Assembly: GCF_012524205.1 (NCBI RefSeq)
Contig: NZ_JABACI010000006.1
Span: forward strand, 62,001 to 126,000
Origin: Microbacterium salsuginis
GTDB lineage: Bacteria > Actinomycetota > Actinomycetes > Actinomycetales > Microbacteriaceae
Length of the DNA stretch: 64,000 bases
Direction: 5' to 3'
Shown: positions 24,400-32,588 of the stretch, piece after piece
Numbering within the stretch: the first letter of the stretch is position 1
Layout: every line of letters begins with the position of its first letter
Position numbers and translations under genes: made by a program
The notes under the pieces: generated by a model
Seen by the model: only the letters and a program-made list of their open reading frames with translations
Database searches by the model: none
Told to the model about the DNA's origin: nothing

Positions 24400-25494
24400 T
24401 CAGGCCACGCGGACCGTGGCCGCGCGGGCAAGATCCCGCAGCTCGCCGACGGCGGCATTGCCGAGGTGAGCGCCCGAGAGCGCCCGATCGGCCTCATGCG
24501 CGTAGCGTGCGATGAGCTGCTCGACCCGCTCGAGTGCACCGCTGTCGGCGATCGTGCGCTGCAGCGACGCGATCTGGTCGGCATCGAGGCCGGGATCGCC
24601 GACGAGTTCGTCGATGAGCCGTCGTGACGTCGCCGGAAGCGCCTCGCGGGTGTAGGCGATCAGCACGGTGCGCTTGCCCTCACGCAGGTCGTCTCCCGAC
24701 GGCTTGCCGGTCTCGCGCTCGTCTCCGAACACGCCCAGGACGTCGTCGCGAAGCTGGAAGGCCATGCCGAGCGGGTGGCCGAACGCGGCCAGCGCCGCCG
24801 TCTGCGCGGCATCGGCGCCGGCCAGCGCGGCACCGACGGCGAGAGGCTGCTGCACGCTGTAGCGGGCGGACTTGAGGGATGCCACCCTCAGCGCCCTCTC
24901 GGCGTGACGCTCGTCGGGCTCGGACAGGAACGCAGATTCCTCTGCGACGTCGAGGAACTGCCCGAGCGTCACCTCGCGCCTCATCGTCGCGTACTCGGAG
25001 CGGGCTGCGACCGCGCGTTCGACGGGAATCCCGGCGAGACCCTCTTCGAAGAGATCGTCGCTCCACGCCACCAGCAGGTCGCCGAGCAGGATGGCCGCCG
25101 ACCTGCCGAACGCGGCGGCGTCGCCGGTCCAGCCGGCAGCGCGGTGCGCGGTCTCGAGGGCACGATGCGTCGAGGGGCGGCCACGCCGCGTGTCGGAGTT
25201 GTCGATGAGGTCGTCGTGGACGAGCGCGGCCGCGTGGAAGACCTCCAGAGCAGCCGACGCGGCCACGACCGCGGCCGGCAGATCGCCTGCGCGACCCGAG
25301 TATTCCTCCACTGCGCTCCACCCCGCGACGCAGAAGCGCCCGCGCAGCCGCTTTCCGCCCGACGTGGCGCCAGCGGCAGCGTCGATGAAGAGCGCTGCTT
25401 CGGCTCCGGCATCGGCGATATCGGACCGCTGGGCCGAGACGAAGGTGTCGAGTCGCTGGGAAATGGCTTCGATCGTCTCTGCGGGGCCTGACAC
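24400..25494 (-). CDS. idsA: Polyprenyl (geranylgeranyl-type) diphosphate synthase
   Basis: A 364-aa all-helical trans-prenyltransferase. The first Asp-rich motif is LVHDDLIDNSDTRRG and the second FQLRDDVLGVFGD, the DDxxD and RDDxLGxFGD pattern common to actinobacterial GGPP synthases; GGKRLRGRFC is the substrate-binding KR region. It condenses isopentenyl diphosphate units for carotenoid, menaquinone or polyprenyl chains; product length cannot be set from sequence alone. GTG 25494 lies six bases after TAGGCT. Its end is three bases from the Rv2175c-type gene end (convergent). Confidence 0.92.
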   Translation of the reverse strand: MSGPAETIEAISQRLDTFVSAQRSDIADAGAEAALFIDAAAGATSGGKRLRGRFCVAGWSAVEEYSGRAGDLPAAVVAASAALEVFHAAALVHDDLIDNSDTRRGRPSTHRALETAHRAAGWTGDAAAFGRSAAILLGDLLVAWSDDLFEEGLAGIPVERAVAARSEYATMRREVTLGQFLDVAEESAFLSEPDERHAERALRVASLKSARYSVQQPLAVGAALAGADAAQTAALAAFGHPLGMAFQLRDDVLGVFGDERETGKPSGDDLREGKRTVLIAYTREALPATSRRLIDELVGDPGLDADQIASLQRTIADSGALERVEQLIARYAHEADRALSGAHLGNAAVGELRDLARAATVRVA

Positions 25495-25500
25495 GGGCCT

Positions 25501-25529
25501 AGCCTAGTGATCTACGGCACGCGTAGAAT
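25501..25529. promoter_or_regulatory. Divergent -10 elements for idsA and the DUF3040 gene
   Basis: Minus-strand TAGGCT (25506 to 25501), six bases before the idsA GTG, and plus-strand TAGAAT (25524-25529), about 30 bases before ATG 25559. The two hexamers are only 17 bases apart, so the polymerases would compete. Confidence 0.5.
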
Positions 25530-25558
25530 CGAGCCAACGGAAGTACAGAGGGGGATGC

Positions 25559-25927
25559 ATGCCACTCTCCGAACAGGAGCAGCGCCTGCTCGACGAGATG
25601 GAACGCCATCTCATGCGCAACGACGCAGACGTCGTCAGCGCGCCCCGCGACGGACGCAGCCTGAGCTATCGCAACATCGTCTACGGCACGATCCTCGTGC
25701 TGCTGGGCCTCGGCGGTCTGATCGTCGGGGTATCGGTTCCGCTCATCGTCGTCGGCGTGATCGGTTTCGTGATCATGCTCGGCGGTGTGGTCCTCGCGGT
25801 CACCCCCGGGCGCGGCCCCGGCAAGATCCGGGTCGAGCCCGAACAGGCCGCGAGATCGCCGCAGAAGAGTTCCTCCTTCATGGATCGCATGAACGACCGC
25901 TGGGACAGGAGGCAGGGAGAGCGCTGA
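25559..25927 (+). CDS. DUF3040 family membrane protein
   Basis: A 122-aa protein with the DUF3040 signature start MPLSEQEQRLLDEMERHLM, in which a short amphipathic N-terminal helix precedes two adjacent membrane segments (about residues 42-60 and 62-80: YGTILVLLGLGGLIVGVSV, IVVGVIGFVIMLGGVVLAV), then a Pro/Arg/Ser cytoplasmic tail. The family is widespread in actinobacteria and is found just upstream of mraZ (mycobacterial Rv2169c region). Function is unknown. An AGAGGGGG site precedes the ATG and a classic terminator follows. Confidence 0.9.
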   Translation: MPLSEQEQRLLDEMERHLMRNDADVVSAPRDGRSLSYRNIVYGTILVLLGLGGLIVGVSVPLIVVGVIGFVIMLGGVVLAVTPGRGPGKIRVEPEQAARSPQKSSSFMDRMNDRWDRRQGER

Positions 25928-25956
25928 GCCTCCCCGCCGACTGACACCGGCACAAC

Positions 25957-25987
25957 AAGCACCGACCTTCGGGTCGGTGCTTTTTTT
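25957..25987 (+). terminator. Intrinsic terminator after the DUF3040 gene
   Basis: An 11-bp stem (25957-25967 with 25972-25982), TTCG loop and a T tract at 25981-25987. This separates the upstream gene from the dcw cluster. Confidence 0.93.
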
Positions 25988-26059
25988 GTTGCCCTGGCGC
26001 GACCGTGAACGGCCGCGGCGACGGTCCAGGGGAGCGTTCCAACGGTCCAATGGTGGCGA

Positions 26060-26090
26060 AGTGGAGGAGAGTGGAGTAAAGTGGTGGACA
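26060..26090 (+). promoter_or_regulatory. MraZ boxes and promoter of the dcw cluster
   Basis: Three direct GTGG repeats at exactly 10-bp spacing (26061, 26071, 26081) in the context AGTGGAGGAG, AGTGGAGTAA, AGTGGTGGAC, matching the repeated-box architecture bound by MraZ. TAAAGT at 26077-26082 inside the array could be the -10, so MraZ binding would block its own transcription. The leader to ATG 26129 contains an eight-G tract (26095-26102) and AGGGGG. Confidence 0.75.
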
Positions 26091-26128
26091 TCCCGGGGGG
26101 GGCCGGACGAAGGGGGTGTGATGTACCG

Positions 26129-26560
26129 ATGCTTTTGGGCACCCACACACCCAAGCTCGACGACAAAGGTCGCGTCATCCTCCCGGCGAAATTCCGCGAT
26201 GACCTGGGCGCCGGTGTCGTGGTGACGCGCGGTCAGGATCGCTGCCTCTACGTGTTCAGCACGCAGGAGTTCGAGCGCGTGCACGAGCGCATCCGCGAAG
26301 CGCCGCTGGCCAACAAGCAGGCCCGAGACTTCCTGCGCATGTTCCTGTCCGGCGCAAGTGCCGAGAAGCCCGACAGCCAGAACCGCATCACCCTCCCTCA
26401 GCCGCTGCGCGCCTACGCGGGTCTGGAACGCGACCTCGTCGTCACCGGCGTCGGAGCACATGCCGAGATCTGGGATGCCGCCGCGTGGAACGCCTACGCC
26501 GAAGCCAACGAAGAGACCTACGCCGAACTGGAGCAGGAGGTGATTCCGGGCCTGTTCTGA
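26129..26560 (+). CDS. mraZ: Transcriptional regulator MraZ
   Basis: A 143-aa AbrB-fold DNA-binding protein that represses the dcw operon through repeated boxes upstream of itself. Two SpoVT/AbrB-like halves are visible: LLGTHTPKLDDKGRVILPAK with the DxKGR motif, and FLSGASAEKPDSQNRITLPQ with the second DxxxR motif. The frame is open from 26081, but ATG 26129 gives the family's MLLGT start and is preceded by AGGGGGTGTG. First gene of the division and wall cluster. Confidence 0.96.
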   Translation: MLLGTHTPKLDDKGRVILPAKFRDDLGAGVVVTRGQDRCLYVFSTQEFERVHERIREAPLANKQARDFLRMFLSGASAEKPDSQNRITLPQPLRAYAGLERDLVVTGVGAHAEIWDAAAWNAYAEANEETYAELEQEVIPGLF

Positions 26561-26675
26561 CGCCCCCGATCCCGACTCCCAGCCGCTCACGCCCTGACGC
26601 ACTTCCCCGGCGCCAGGTCAGAGAGCGGATGGGGATCAGGGTCTGGGGAAGACGCACGGCAGAGGCCCCGACATC

Positions 26676-27629
26676 ATGAACCTCCGCGACATCCACACTC
26701 CGGTCCTCCTCGAGCGCTGCATCGAGCTGCTCGCACCCGCACTCGAACGCGACGGTGCGGTGATCGTCGACGCGACGCTCGGCATGGGCGGCCACTCCGA
26801 GGCGTTCCTGGAACGGTTTCCGGGGCTGCGGCTGGTCGGACTCGACCGCGACACCGATGCGCTGCGCATCGCCGGCGAGCGCCTCGCACGGTTCGGTGAG
26901 CGAGTGACGCTGGTCCACACCGTGTACGACGGGATCGCGGATGCCGTCATCTCGGCCGGCTTCGCGAAGGCCGACGGCATCCTGTTCGATCTCGGTGTCT
27001 CGTCGCTGCAGCTCGACGTCGCCGATCGCGGGTTCGCGTATTCGAAGGACGCGCCGCTCGACATGCGCATGGACCAGTCCGCGGGCGTGACCGCCGCCGA
27101 CGTCCTGGCGACGTACGGCGAGGGCGATCTGCGCCGCATCTTCGAGCGCTACGGCGAGGAGAAGCTCGCCGGCCGCTATGCGCGCGCCATCATCGCGGCG
27201 CGCGCCGAGGCTCCCATCGAGCGCTCGGGCCGCCTCGTCGAGATCCTGGTGGCCGCGACGCCGTATGCGGCGCAGCGGACGGGGCACCCCGCCAAGCGGG
27301 TGTTCCAGGCCTTGCGCATCGAAGTCAACCGCGAGCTGTCGGTGCTCGAGCGGGCGGTCCCGTCCGCCCTCGGCATCCTGCCCGTCGGCGGGCGCATCGT
27401 CGTGCTCGCCTACCAGTCGCTCGAAGACCGCCTGGTCAAGCGGGCGCTGGCCGAGGCGACCGCCTCGACAGCGCCCGCCGGCCTGCCGGTGGAGCTGCCG
27501 GAGCACGCTCCGAGATTCCGGCTGCTCGTCAAGGGGGCAGAGCTCGCCTCCGACGAGGAGCGTGCCACGAACCCGCGGGCCACACCGGTGCGCCTGCGGG
27601 CTGCAGAGCGCGTGAGGGAGGACGCATGA
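26676..27629 (+). CDS. rsmH: 16S rRNA (cytosine(1402)-N(4))-methyltransferase RsmH
   Basis: A 317-aa SAM-dependent methyltransferase (MraW) acting on the ribosomal P site. The start MNLRDIHTPVLLERCIELL is typical (HxPVL). The SAM site is VDATLGMGGHSEAFLERFP; other family blocks are GILFDLGVSSLQLDVADRGF, LDMRMDQ, FQALRIEVNRELSVLE and LAYQSLEDRLVKRAL. It follows mraZ after 115 bases with no evident own promoter. The ATGA overlap with the next gene (27626-27629) implies coupling. Confidence 0.96.
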   Translation: MNLRDIHTPVLLERCIELLAPALERDGAVIVDATLGMGGHSEAFLERFPGLRLVGLDRDTDALRIAGERLARFGERVTLVHTVYDGIADAVISAGFAKADGILFDLGVSSLQLDVADRGFAYSKDAPLDMRMDQSAGVTAADVLATYGEGDLRRIFERYGEEKLAGRYARAIIAARAEAPIERSGRLVEILVAATPYAAQRTGHPAKRVFQALRIEVNRELSVLERAVPSALGILPVGGRIVVLAYQSLEDRLVKRALAEATASTAPAGLPVELPEHAPRFRLLVKGAELASDEERATNPRATPVRLRAAERVREDA

Positions 27630-28237
27630 GCATCAACTCGCACGCACTCGCGACCGCTCCGGTGCCCTCACGCGGCAGCGTCGCGCCCGATCGTTCGCAG
27701 TCGCCCGACCGGCGCCTTCGGGTCGTCGAGGCTCCGGCGCGCCGTCGTCGGCCGAAGCTGCTGTACGGCGTGGTCGCGGTGCTCGGCGCGTTCGTCATCG
27801 CCGGCGCGCAGATGGTGCTGTCGATCATGACGACGCAGGGCTCGTACGAGCTGTCGGCGCTCGCGCAGCAGCAGCGCGACCTCACGTACGAGAAGCAGAT
27901 CCTCTACGACGATGTGGCCGGGCTGAGCTCGCCGCAGTACCTCGCCGCCAATGCGGCCGCTCTCGGCATGGTGATCGACGAATCGCCGTCGTACCTGCGT
28001 CTGAGCGACGGTGCCATCCTCGGCGTGTCCGAGGTCGCGATGGGATCTTCGTCGATCGACGCGATCGGGCGCGGAGCGGTGCCCAACGCCCTCCTCACCG
28101 ATACGCCGCTGGTCACCGTTCCCGACGCCACGATCGATGGTGTGCCGGTGGAGGTCGCGGAGACGTCGACCGACGGCGGAGTCTCGAACACTCCGCCGCC
28201 GATCACCGACGGACTGCCCACCCCGAGCACACACTGA
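27626..28237 (+). CDS. ftsL: FtsL-like septum protein
   Basis: A 203-aa bitopic membrane protein: a basic cytoplasmic N-terminus, one membrane helix at about 45-68 (YGVVAVLGAFVIAGAQMVLS), then a periplasmic coiled coil with heptads (YELSALAQQQRDLTYEKQIL) and a Thr/Pro-rich tail. FtsL sequences diverge strongly, so the assignment rests on topology and position between rsmH and ftsI, as with mycobacterial Rv2164c. It is expected to join the FtsQ-FtsB-FtsL divisome bridge. Length is greater than in enterobacteria, as usual for actinobacteria. Confidence 0.82.
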   Translation: MSINSHALATAPVPSRGSVAPDRSQSPDRRLRVVEAPARRRRPKLLYGVVAVLGAFVIAGAQMVLSIMTTQGSYELSALAQQQRDLTYEKQILYDDVAGLSSPQYLAANAAALGMVIDESPSYLRLSDGAILGVSEVAMGSSSIDAIGRGAVPNALLTDTPLVTVPDATIDGVPVEVAETSTDGGVSNTPPPITDGLPTPSTH

Positions 28238-28241
28238 GTTC

Positions 28242-30026
28242 ATGACGACCCGAAGCACGAGAAGCCCGCGCCGCCGCACGGTGGTGGCCCTCGCCGTCGT
28301 GCTCGCCGTCCTCGCCGGTTTCATCGTGCGACTCGTCGACATCCAGGTCGTCAACGCGGGCGAGCACATCGGCGACTCGATGGACCGTGCGTTCGCCGGC
28401 GAGCAGGTGCTCCACGGCACCCGCGGTGAGATCGTCGACCAGAACGGCCAGACTCTGGCGGGCAGCATCCTGCGTTATGACTGTCAATTGGATCCTCTCC
28501 TGATCCGGCAGATCGACACGGAGGTGCTCGAGGGGAAGTCCGACAAGCCACTGTGGGAAGAGGTCTCGGTCGACGTCGCGGCGATCACCGGGCAGACCCC
28601 CGAAGAAGTGCGTGCGATCGTCGAAACCGAGCTCGCGGAGCGTCCCGAATCGCAGTTCGTCTACCTGAAGAAGGGCGTGTCGACGGAGCAGTACCGCGCA
28701 ATAGCCGATCTCGGCATGCCCTACATCGGCTGCCTGCAGCATCCGGCGCGCACGTACCCCGACGGTGCCGTCGCCGGGAACCTCGTGGGCTTCGTCGGTG
28801 CCGACGGCCCGCTCGAGAGCCTCGAGAAGTCGCAGAACGACTGTCTTGCGGCAACCGACGGGCAGCGGGTGTATCAGCGGGGCAAGGACGGCGTCGTGAT
28901 TCCCGGTACCGAGCGCGAGACGCCTGCGACCGACGGCGGCACCCTGCAGCTGACGATCAACCGCGACCTGCAGTGGTACCTGCAGCAGCTCATCGCCGAG
29001 CAGACGCAGAACATGGGCGCGCAGCAGGGCGCGATCCTCGTGTACGAGGTGAAGACGGGCAAGGTCCGCGCCGCCGCCGAATACCCGACCGTCGATCCGA
29101 ACGCGTTCGAGGCGACGCCGGCGGACTTCCGGACGAGCAGCATCTTCCTCGAGTGGTTCGAGCCCGGCTCGACCTTCAAGGCCCTCACGGCGGCGACCGT
29201 GATCGACGCCGGCGGTCAGAATCCCGGCTCCACCGTCGTCGCGTCGGGCAGGGAGTCCTTCCCCAACGGCGCCACCGTCGTGGACTCGTTCCAGCACCCT
29301 TCGTACGAGTACACGCTGGCGGGCACGCTCATCGACTCGTCGAACGTGGGCATCTCGAAGTTCAGCGAATCCGTGAGCCCGCAGACGCGTTACGACTACT
29401 TTCAGCGCTTCGGCATCGGGCAGGGGACCGGCTCCGGCTATCCGGCGGAGCAGACCGGTCTGCTGAACCCGGTCGAGCAGTGGGGTCCGCAGGGCACGTA
29501 CAACACCTCCTTCGGCCAGGCGGTCACGACAACGATGCCCGAGCTCGCCCGCGCGTACGGGGCGATCGTCAACGGAGGCGTCAAGATGCCGCTGTCGATC
29601 ATCGAGTCGTGCACCCTGCCGGACGGCACGGTCGTCGAACCGGAGCTCGGCGACCCGGAGCAGGTGATCAGCGAGGGCACGTCGGCGCAGATGCGCGCCA
29701 TGCTCGAGAACGTCTTCCTGCAGGCGCCGTACGCCCAGTCGGTCCAGATCCCCGGCTACCGGGTGGGAGGCAAGACGGGTACCGGTGAGAAGGCGGACCT
29801 CGTCAACGGCGGCTACAAGCAGGGCGTCTACTACACGACCATGGTGGGCTTCGCGCCCGCCGACGACCCTGAGTACGTCGTCGTCGTGACGCTCGACGAG
29901 CCGACGAAGGTAACATCGTCTGCGGCCAACGCGACCGCGTTCCAGAAGGCCATGACCCAGGTGCTCAAGACCTACCGTGTCATGCCCTCGACGACGGCGC
30001 CGGAGCTGCTGCCCAAGTTCGGGTAG
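28242..30026 (+). CDS. ftsI: Division-specific penicillin-binding protein (PBP3/FtsI, class B)
   Basis: A 594-aa septal peptidoglycan transpeptidase. N-terminal membrane anchor (VVALAVVLAVLAGFIVRLVD), PBP dimer domain (GTRGEIVDQNGQTLAGS) and transpeptidase domain with the three active-site motifs: STFK with nucleophile Ser310, SSN at 366-368 and KTGTG at 511-515. The frame is open farther upstream, but ATG 28242, four bases after the FtsL stop, gives the correct membrane-anchor start. Its stop TAG doubles as the beginning of a TAGCCT hexamer before murF. murE, which usually follows, is missing. Confidence 0.95.
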   Translation: MTTRSTRSPRRRTVVALAVVLAVLAGFIVRLVDIQVVNAGEHIGDSMDRAFAGEQVLHGTRGEIVDQNGQTLAGSILRYDCQLDPLLIRQIDTEVLEGKSDKPLWEEVSVDVAAITGQTPEEVRAIVETELAERPESQFVYLKKGVSTEQYRAIADLGMPYIGCLQHPARTYPDGAVAGNLVGFVGADGPLESLEKSQNDCLAATDGQRVYQRGKDGVVIPGTERETPATDGGTLQLTINRDLQWYLQQLIAEQTQNMGAQQGAILVYEVKTGKVRAAAEYPTVDPNAFEATPADFRTSSIFLEWFEPGSTFKALTAATVIDAGGQNPGSTVVASGRESFPNGATVVDSFQHPSYEYTLAGTLIDSSNVGISKFSESVSPQTRYDYFQRFGIGQGTGSGYPAEQTGLLNPVEQWGPQGTYNTSFGQAVTTTMPELARAYGAIVNGGVKMPLSIIESCTLPDGTVVEPELGDPEQVISEGTSAQMRAMLENVFLQAPYAQSVQIPGYRVGGKTGTGEKADLVNGGYKQGVYYTTMVGFAPADDPEYVVVVTLDEPTKVTSSAANATAFQKAMTQVLKTYRVMPSTTAPELLPKFG

Positions 30027-30029
30027 CCT
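30024..30029 (+). promoter_or_regulatory. Possible internal -10 overlapping the ftsI stop codon
   Basis: TAGCCT whose TAG ends ftsI. murF starts at 30049 with CCGGAGACC as ribosome-binding site, so an internal dcw promoter for murF and downstream genes is possible. Confidence 0.35.
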
Positions 30030-30048
30030 CCTCACCGGCCGGAGACCC

Positions 30049-31479
30049 ATGATCGCGCTCACCATCGCCCAACTCGCCCACGCCATCGCCGGCGAGACCC
30101 GCCTGACCGCGGGCGACACTCCCGAGACCGTCGTCTCGGGCCTCGTCGACACCGACTCGCGTCACATCGGCCCCGGCGACGTCTTCGTCGCCAAGCCTGG
30201 TGACGTCACGGACGGTCACCTGTTCGTCGAGGCCGCCGCCTCGGCCGGCGCCGCTCTGGCGATCGTCGAACGGCCTGTCGAGGCGGACGTCACCCAGATC
30301 GTCGTGCCGGACGCGGTCGCCGCACTCGCGGATCTCGCGCGCGAGGTCGTGAAGCGGGCGAGGGATGCTGCGGCCCAGCGCGGCGACACCCTCGAGGTCG
30401 TCGGCATCACCGGCTCCAACGGCAAGACCACCACCAAGAACCTGCTCGCGCGCATCCTCGAGGGCGAGGGCGAGACGATCGCCCCGAAGGCGTCGTTCAA
30501 CAACGAGGTGGGCGCGCCGCTCACGATGCTGCGCGTCACCGAACGCACCCGGTTCCTGGTGAGCGAGTTCGGAGCCAGCGCGCCTGGCGAGATCGCCCGG
30601 CTCGCGGGACTCGTCGAGCCCGATGTCGGCGTCGTGCTGATGGTGGGGATGGCGCACGCGGGGGGATTCGGCGGCATCGAGGCGACCTTCCACGCCAAGT
30701 CGGAGCTCGTGCGCGCGATCCGCTCCGGCGGTCTGGCCATCCTCAACGCCGACGACGCCCGCGTGGCCGCGATGGCGCCGATCGCCGCAGAGCAGAGCGC
30801 CGGAGTGCGCTGGTTCGGGCGCGGACCGGCGGCGACCGACGTGCGAGCCGACGACGTCGTGGTGACGGCATCCGGAACGTCGTTCGTCGTCACCGCCGAC
30901 GGCGAGTCGCTCCCGGTGCGCCTGCGTGTGCTCGGCGAGCACCATGTCATGAACGCCCTGGCCGCGATCGCCTCGGCGACCGCGCTCGGCGTGAGTCCCG
31001 CCGATGCCGTCGCGCGCCTGGAGACCGTCGAGATCGCCGAACGCTGGCGCATGCAGCCGCTCGGCTCGGACCGCGTGCGGATCATCAACGACGCCTACAA
31101 CGCCAGCCCCGATTCCATGTCGGCGGCGCTTCGCACACTCGCGCAGATCACGGGCCCCGGCGAGCGAACCGTCGCGGTGCTCGGCGCCATGAGCGAGCTG
31201 GGGGAGTACGCGGAGGAGGAGCACGACCGCGTGGGCCTGCTGGCCGTGCGCCTCGGCATCCAGCGCATCGTCGTGATCGGCTCGGACGCCCGCCGCATGT
31301 ACCTCGAGGCGGTGGCTCAGGGTTCGTGGGACAACGAGGCGGTGTTCTTCGAGACGGCCGACGAGGCGTTCCACTACCTGCGCGGCGAACTGCGCGACGG
31401 CGACCGCGTGCTGGTCAAATCATCCAACTCCGCGGGGCTGCGGTTCCTCGGCGATCGTCTGGGAGAATCGTTCTCGTGA
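30049..31479 (+). CDS. murF: UDP-N-acetylmuramoyl-tripeptide--D-alanyl-D-alanine ligase
   Basis: A 476-aa cytoplasmic Mur ligase that adds D-Ala-D-Ala to the UDP-MurNAc-tripeptide. Seen: the ATP loop GITGSNGKTTTKNLL, FNNEVGAPLTML, the MurF-specific INDAYNASPDSMSAALRTL and VAVLGAMSELGEYAEEEHDRVG. These motifs separate it from MurE, which is not in this cluster. ATG 30049 has a CCGGAGAC site. It overlaps mraY by four bases (GTGA). Confidence 0.96.
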   Translation: MIALTIAQLAHAIAGETRLTAGDTPETVVSGLVDTDSRHIGPGDVFVAKPGDVTDGHLFVEAAASAGAALAIVERPVEADVTQIVVPDAVAALADLAREVVKRARDAAAQRGDTLEVVGITGSNGKTTTKNLLARILEGEGETIAPKASFNNEVGAPLTMLRVTERTRFLVSEFGASAPGEIARLAGLVEPDVGVVLMVGMAHAGGFGGIEATFHAKSELVRAIRSGGLAILNADDARVAAMAPIAAEQSAGVRWFGRGPAATDVRADDVVVTASGTSFVVTADGESLPVRLRVLGEHHVMNALAAIASATALGVSPADAVARLETVEIAERWRMQPLGSDRVRIINDAYNASPDSMSAALRTLAQITGPGERTVAVLGAMSELGEYAEEEHDRVGLLAVRLGIQRIVVIGSDARRMYLEAVAQGSWDNEAVFFETADEAFHYLRGELRDGDRVLVKSSNSAGLRFLGDRLGESFS

Positions 31480-32588
31480 GATCACTCCTGACTGCGGCGG
31501 CGATCTCGCTGGCCTTCACGCTCTTCCTCACTCCGGTGTTCCTGCGGCTGTTCCGCAAGTGGGGTTGGGGCCAGGTCATCCGCACCCCCGAGAACGTCCA
31601 CAACCCCAGCCACCAGGCCAAGCGGGGCACCCCCACGATGGGCGGGACGATCTTCATTGCCGGCACGATCGTCGGGTATCTCGTCGGGGCGTACACCGGC
31701 AACAACCCGCCCACCATCTCGGGCTGGCTGGTGCTGTGGATGATGGTGGGACTCGGCGCGGTCGGCTTCATCGACGACTACATGAAGGTGCGCAGTCAGC
31801 GCAGCCTGGGCCTCAGCGGCTGGCGCAAGATCGTCGGGCAGATCCTCGTGCTGGTGCCGTTCGGCGTCGTCTCGCTCAACTTCCCGAACCAGTGGGGGCA
31901 GACGCCGGCGTCTCCCTTCATCTCGGTGTTCCGCGACGTGCCGGCGCTGTCGTTCATGGCGCTCGGGCTGATCGCCGGCTGGATCCTCTACCTGATCTGG
32001 GTCTCGATCATCGGCGTCGCCACGTCGAACTCGGTCAACCTGGGCGACGGGCTCGACGGACTCGCCGCGGGCTCGGGGATCTTCGTCACCGGCGCGTACA
32101 GCCTCATCGCGTTCTGGCAGTTCAACCAGGCCTGCTGGGGTGGTGAGGCGCTGTCGGCCGCCGCCCAGGCCGCCTGCTATCCCACACGCGACCCGTTCGA
32201 CCTGGCGATCGTCTCGGCGTCGTTCGTGGGCGCGCTCATCGGGTTCCTGTGGTGGAACGCGCCCAAGGCCAAGGTATTCATGGGTGATGTCGGCTCGATG
32301 GCGATCGGCGGCGTGATCGCCGCGATGGCGATCCTGACGCGCACCGAGCTGCTGCTGATCCTCGTGGCGGGCGTCTACGTCATCGCGTCGGGGTCGGTGA
32401 TCCTGCAGCGGCTGTACTTCAAGATCACGCGCGGCAAGCGGCTGTTCCTCATGAGCCCGCTCCACCATCACCTCGAGATGCGCGGCTGGTCCGAGATCAC
32501 CATCGTCGTGCGCATGTGGATCATCGCGGGCCTGCTCGCCGTGTCGGGCATCGGATTCTTCTACGTCGAATGGCTTTCGCAGACATGA
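31476..32588 (+). CDS. mraY: Phospho-N-acetylmuramoyl-pentapeptide transferase
   Basis: A 370-aa polytopic membrane enzyme that transfers phospho-MurNAc-pentapeptide to undecaprenyl phosphate (lipid I). Around ten hydrophobic helices are visible. Family motifs: HQAKRGTPTMGG, FIDDYMKV with the Asp pair, NSVNLGDGLDGLA (catalytic Asp block), FMGDVGSMAIGG and SPLHHHLEMRGWSE. The GTG at 31476 overlaps the murF stop, giving the translationally coupled arrangement common in the cluster. Confidence 0.96.
   Translation: MRSLLTAAAISLAFTLFLTPVFLRLFRKWGWGQVIRTPENVHNPSHQAKRGTPTMGGTIFIAGTIVGYLVGAYTGNNPPTISGWLVLWMMVGLGAVGFIDDYMKVRSQRSLGLSGWRKIVGQILVLVPFGVVSLNFPNQWGQTPASPFISVFRDVPALSFMALGLIAGWILYLIWVSIIGVATSNSVNLGDGLDGLAAGSGIFVTGAYSLIAFWQFNQACWGGEALSAAAQAACYPTRDPFDLAIVSASFVGALIGFLWWNAPKAKVFMGDVGSMAIGGVIAAMAILTRTELLLILVAGVYVIASGSVILQRLYFKITRGKRLFLMSPLHHHLEMRGWSEITIVVRMWIIAGLLAVSGIGFFYVEWLSQT

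Noticed and set aside
30027..30048. Possible murE remnant between ftsI and murF.
   Set aside because: Only 22 bases separate the genes, so no remnant can be present.
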